Below are positions 61,013 through 64,000 of a DNA stretch of 64,000 nucleotides, piece by piece (the first letter of the stretch is position 1; the number at the start of each line of letters is the position of its first letter). The translations under genes and the position numbers were made by a program. The DNA lies in assembly GCF_011297335.1 (NCBI RefSeq), contig NZ_JAAOTJ010000003.1:1-64000 (forward strand). The letters run 5' to 3'. Source of the stretch: Catellatospora methionotrophica. GTDB taxonomy: Bacteria > Actinomycetota > Actinomycetes > Mycobacteriales > Micromonosporaceae. The notes under the pieces were generated by a model. It worked only from the letters and a program-made list of their open reading frames with translations, had not been told where the DNA came from and ran no database searches.

Positions 61013-61036
61013 TGCTATGAAACTAGTTGCATAGCA
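61013..61036. promoter_or_regulatory. PadR operator, 24-base near-perfect palindrome
   Basis: TGCTATG and CATAGCA arms flank a central AACTAGTT; 22 of 24 positions are symmetric. The location just upstream of the PadR start indicates autorepression of the PadR/acyl-CoA dehydrogenase unit. 61037-61262 shows no gene. Confidence 0.8.
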
Positions 61037-61262
61037 AGAAAGCGCTAATCGGCTCGATACGGGGGCCAGTCAGCGCCTGCACGGGCCAACGTTCGCGGAC
61101 GGGTTGCGCGCAAAGGTGAACACGACCCCGTATGTCTGCCCGGTATCTCGACCACCCGCTTCACCGGCTCTCGGAAGCACGGCGTAGCGGCCAGTTCCCG
61201 CCCTACGTACGGGCAGAGTCGTCGCCTACGGCCCTCCGTGCGACCTCGCTGAGCTCGGCCGA

Positions 61263-61946
61263 TCAATCGATCGGAATTGCGCTCTCCCAGGGGATGTGCC
61301 ATGGACGGTAGCCGGTTTTCTCGCATGTGACGATGAGTCGCAGCCTGCCGTTTCTGTACTGCCGCTCCCAATCGGGCTGCTCTATCCAGCGCGGTGCCCG
61401 TGAGGCCTCCAACGCGAAGACGAGGTAGCTGCCCACTGGCAGCGGCCTTCTGGGCACACTTCGTCCGACAGGGTCTGCTTCGTCAACGTGGGGCTTGAAA
61501 CGAAGCGGACCCCAGATCGTGTCGGCGAGTTCCTGGGCCGTCGGAGCATTGACCCCCGGTACCTGCGGCGTGTGGTCGCCATCATCGCGGACCGACACGG
61601 TCAGCCCATCGACACCATCCAGGCCCACTGGCCCGTCGAGGTGAATGTGAAGGCGAACTTGGTCGACTAGCCGGTTCGGCTTCTCTAGTTCGTACCGGAG
61701 AGCTGGCGTTAGCTCACGATGCCACCTGTCATGCTCGACCTGAGCTATAGCCGATGCAGTGTGCGCAGCGCTCACCGCGATCGAGTTTGCCGTTTCTGCG
61801 ATGGTGTTCGCCTGTTCGGCGACCTTCTTTGCCGCTGCTGTTGTACGCCACGCGAAGAACGCAGCAACGGTGCTCGCAGCAGTTGCGGCAGCGGCGCCGG
61901 CGGCTATCCAGAGTTCAGTTGCGGAGGTGTCGGGCACAGCGGCCAA
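61263..61946 (-). CDS. Membrane-anchored hypothetical protein
   Basis: The 227-residue protein has one N-terminal transmembrane segment (about 11-32). An Ala-rich coiled-coil-like helix follows ('AEQANTIAETANSIAVSAA'), then a globular part from about 70 with Trp-rich C-terminus ('GYRPWHIPWESAIPID'). Codon bias is less GC-extreme than in the neighbouring genes, suggesting accessory DNA. No family recognised. Confidence 0.6.
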   Translation of the reverse strand: MAAVPDTSATELWIAAGAAAATAASTVAAFFAWRTTAAAKKVAEQANTIAETANSIAVSAAHTASAIAQVEHDRWHRELTPALRYELEKPNRLVDQVRLHIHLDGPVGLDGVDGLTVSVRDDGDHTPQVPGVNAPTAQELADTIWGPLRFKPHVDEADPVGRSVPRRPLPVGSYLVFALEASRAPRWIEQPDWERQYRNGRLRLIVTCEKTGYRPWHIPWESAIPID

Positions 61947-61976
61947 GCATAGGTGTAATCGGCTCCCTCTGCTTCG

Positions 61977-62672
61977 TCATGTTCGTGAGGACCATCCGGC
62001 TTGCCGTCTTGCGCCTCGTCCAGAGCTTTCCGAGAGACGCATTCCGCTGTCGAACTGTCGACTCGACCGATAGAAGCCCCGCCTGACGGGCAGAACTGGC
62101 GGAACGGCGGGAGGTACGACCGCGGCAGGGCCGCTCATCGTGGCCTTGAGCAACTCCTCGGTCATTACCGCCATGAAGTAGGCGTCCCGACGGCTTGGCT
62201 GCCGAATCCAAGTCGCACCTACGTCGGTCCAAAAGGCGCGAGCGACGGAGCCTCTGAAGAATCTCTCCGCTGAGGCGCGGAGCATCAGTTCATCGATGTC
62301 GCGAATGCGCCACAGCGTCAGCCAGTGGGTACAGATGAGATTACAGAAGACGCGGAGCCGGTAGTTCGGATCGTCGCCCTCTTCGCCCCAACTATAGGTC
62401 AAGGCAGGATTTTCGAGCGTGTACTTGACCAGCTCGAACTGCCGCTGGTTCATCGTGTACAGCAAGTTAGTCCGATGCTCCCGATGCTGTAACACGAGCG
62501 AGACCGACACCCCGCAGAGCGCGATCGCTGCTACTAGTGCCGAGACGCCTTCCGCGCCAGGCATGGATAGGGCCGAACGTGCTTGCACCGCCAGAAGGGA
62601 CGAGGTGGCAACGAATCCGGCGGTGGAAATTACGGAGATCGCAACAAGGGTTGACCGCTTCACCTGGAGCAT
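61977..62672 (-). CDS. DUF6082-like membrane protein
   Basis: The 231-residue protein has two N-terminal hydrophobic segments (about 9-28 and 44-62) and a cytoplasmic domain with 'LLYTMNQRQFELVKYTLENP' and 'LRVFCNLICTHWLTLW', a pattern I associate with DUF6082. The C-terminus is Arg/Ser-rich and may be unstructured. It lies 30 bases upstream of the previous gene, so the two anchored proteins may work together. Function unknown. Confidence 0.6.
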   Translation of the reverse strand: MLQVKRSTLVAISVISTAGFVATSSLLAVQARSALSMPGAEGVSALVAAIALCGVSVSLVLQHREHRTNLLYTMNQRQFELVKYTLENPALTYSWGEEGDDPNYRLRVFCNLICTHWLTLWRIRDIDELMLRASAERFFRGSVARAFWTDVGATWIRQPSRRDAYFMAVMTEELLKATMSGPAAVVPPAVPPVLPVRRGFYRSSRQFDSGMRLSESSGRGARRQAGWSSRT

Positions 62673-62887
62673 GTGGCCATCGTGTCAGCGAGCCGCAACC
62701 TGCCGCCTCATGTTGTCGCTATGCCGCTTCCGGCTTCCGCTCCCTGCCCGAGTTTCTTACCGCACGGCATTTTCACCCCTGCGCAACCTGTGGTCGTCGA
62801 GGTCTGAGGCGTCGGTCGCCCTTCTCACTAATCGAAAGCCCATTAACACATTCCAGCGAGCGATGCACGTCCCGTGTTAGCGGGAAC

Positions 62888-63865
62888 TTAGCGTGTTTGA
62901 TGCGATGGGGACGCCGGCGGGCGCGGATGCCTGATGCCGCTACCCCAGCCGACCTCCCATCCCTCTGTATCGTCGAAGTAGTCGGCGTAAGCGATCGGGG
63001 GCGCGTTGTGCTTCTCGACGAGCTGCATGAGTCCAGCGAACCAGGCGACGTACGCGGGATCGTCATGGGTGACCGCGATCGTAGGCAACGCACCGAGTAT
63101 GAGGTCGGCGACTACATCGGGCGCGGTGGTGACGGTGACCTCTCCACCCGCGAACGCGGTCAGCGCGCCAGTCGTGTAGCAGACCGCCTGCTTCTCGTTG
63201 CGTACGTGGAGGTAGCCGTGTTCGCTGACGAAGTTGTCGGGAGCGGCGACCGCGACCCGCCAGTACATGCCAGACGCGCTCATCCCCGGTAGTACGCGCA
63301 CGCTGTGATAGCCACGTTGGTGCAGAGTTTGCACGCCTTGAAGGATGCGTAACGGCGTCGAGCGTGCGAGTGCCCGGCGAACCTCCTCAAGGACGTCCTC
63401 GTCCGTAACCACAAGCCGTACTTCGTCAGCGCGAGTGGCGGCGGTTGCGATCGTCGCGACGGCTGCGGAGATGGCGTCATGTCGCGGCCAGCCATAGGCG
63501 CCAGAGCCGATGAGTGGAAACGCCACAGTGCGCAGGCCGAGATCGTCGGCGACTTCCAGTGCGCGCCGGTAGCAGGACTCCAAGACCGATCGATCGCGCT
63601 GCCCAGCCGTGTAGTCGGGTCCAACTGTGTGGATGACCCACTTCGCAGGCAGGTTGCCCGCCGTAGTCCAGGCCGCATCACCGGTAAGAAGCCCGTTCGG
63701 AAACCTGGTGATGCAGTCGTGGAGAATCGCTGGTCCTCCCAGCCGATGAATCGCGCCGTTCACTCCACCGCCACCTCCACCGATCACCGCGTTGCTCGCG
63801 GTGTTGACGACGGCGTCCACGGCCTGCTTCGTGATGTCTCCAACGACGGCGATAAGCGTGGTCAC
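62888..63865 (-). CDS. Macro-domain protein with an unassigned C-terminal half
   Basis: About 325 residues from the GTG at 63865; upstream codons to 63994 look non-coding. Residues 1-160 are a macro domain: 'VVGDITKQAVDAVVNTAS', 'GGGGVNGAIHRLGG' and 'AFPLIGSGAYGWP', the ADP-ribose-binding loops of O-acetyl-ADP-ribose or ADP-ribosyl hydrolases. From about 175 to 325 a separate domain follows ('GMSASGMYWRVAVAAPDNF', 'TVTTAPDVVADLI', 'DDTEGWEVGWGSG') that I do not recognise. The region may be an anti-phage or toxin-defence element (inference). 62673-62887 downstream shows no gene. Confidence 0.72.
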   Translation of the reverse strand: MTTLIAVVGDITKQAVDAVVNTASNAVIGGGGGGVNGAIHRLGGPAILHDCITRFPNGLLTGDAAWTTAGNLPAKWVIHTVGPDYTAGQRDRSVLESCYRRALEVADDLGLRTVAFPLIGSGAYGWPRHDAISAAVATIATAATRADEVRLVVTDEDVLEEVRRALARSTPLRILQGVQTLHQRGYHSVRVLPGMSASGMYWRVAVAAPDNFVSEHGYLHVRNEKQAVCYTTGALTAFAGGEVTVTTAPDVVADLILGALPTIAVTHDDPAYVAWFAGLMQLVEKHNAPPIAYADYFDDTEGWEVGWGSGIRHPRPPASPSHQTR

Positions 63866-63922
63866 GACACCAGTCTGCGGTGAGCGCCGTTCGCGATCAA
63901 TGCTGAGGGCGGCGATAAGAAC

Positions 63923-63953
63923 CGCCCCGCCCTCGTGTGAAGAAGGCGGGGCG
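63923..63953. terminator. Hairpin upstream of the macro-domain gene
   Basis: Nine-base perfect arms CGCCCCGCC / GGCGGGGCG with a 13-base loop. It is probably the terminator of a gene to the right of the window. Nothing else is seen in 63954-64000. Confidence 0.5.
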
Positions 63954-64000
63954 CTCTCATAGCTCGCACCGTTGTCAGCGTACGACTTAGTCACTCAGGT

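Overview
The window is very GC-rich actinobacterial DNA. It has many GTG starts, four-base ATGA/GTGA gene overlaps, Tat-like and lipoprotein signal peptides, a CBM2-tailed glycosidase with a Ser/Pro linker, and an FxSxx-COOH peptide-modification locus. Together these suggest a saprophytic filamentous actinomycete, most likely of the Micromonosporaceae; the genus cannot be fixed from sequence reading alone. I saw no tRNA, rRNA, CRISPR array, insertion sequence or phage gene.

Layout. 1-5928 is a xylan locus: a sugar ABC importer on the minus strand (one permease runs off the left edge), divergent from a GH43 beta-xylosidase and a secreted GH10 xylanase, closed by a strong hairpin. A NodB deacetylase follows. 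7007-13608 is the FxSxx-COOH system: HEXXH protein, radical SAM enzyme and 62-residue precursor in one translationally coupled minus-strand unit, with an upstream HTH-like protein and a divergent NTPase/TPR protein. 13658-15948 holds a two-component pair and a membrane protein, and 16008-18704 a secreted M6-type metalloprotease. 18992-25593 is a galactoside locus: GH42 beta-galactosidase and ABC importer under a divergent LacI regulator with two palindromic operators. 25772-34954 is mixed: a cutinase/polyester-hydrolase homologue, exonuclease III, DUF72, SRPBCC, AlkC-like repair protein, TetR, a tendamistat-like small secreted protein, an MDR oxidoreductase and a second two-component pair. A small RHH/PIN toxin-antitoxin pair lies at 34981-35648.

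35691-45663 is a second polysaccharide locus, probably for uronic-acid-containing glycans: importer, DUF624, DUF2264 and a 2-hydroxyacid dehydrogenase on one strand, divergent from a DeoR/LacI hybrid regulator and a heparinase II/III-type protein. 45873-60426 carries an amine oxidase fused to a cyclic-nucleotide-binding domain, a carboxylesterase, an M23 peptidase, a GH5 mannanase with CBM2, a PadR/membrane-protein pair, a beta-lactamase-fold hydrolase, a Gfo/Idh/MocA oxidoreductase, IspF and an acyl-CoA dehydrogenase. After a second PadR gene, 61263-63865 looks like accessory DNA: two membrane-anchored proteins and a macro-domain protein with an unassigned C-terminal half.

The window is dominated by plant-polymer use: xylan, mannan, galactosides, a likely uronide and possibly cutin. 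Three sugar importers lack their own ATPase, which fits the shared MsiK-type ATPase of actinomycetes. Each polymer locus pairs extracellular or cytoplasmic hydrolases with an importer, and two of the three have a local regulator with visible operators. Three copies of a palindromic intergenic element (28506, 45724, 50230) show a dispersed repeat family in this genome.
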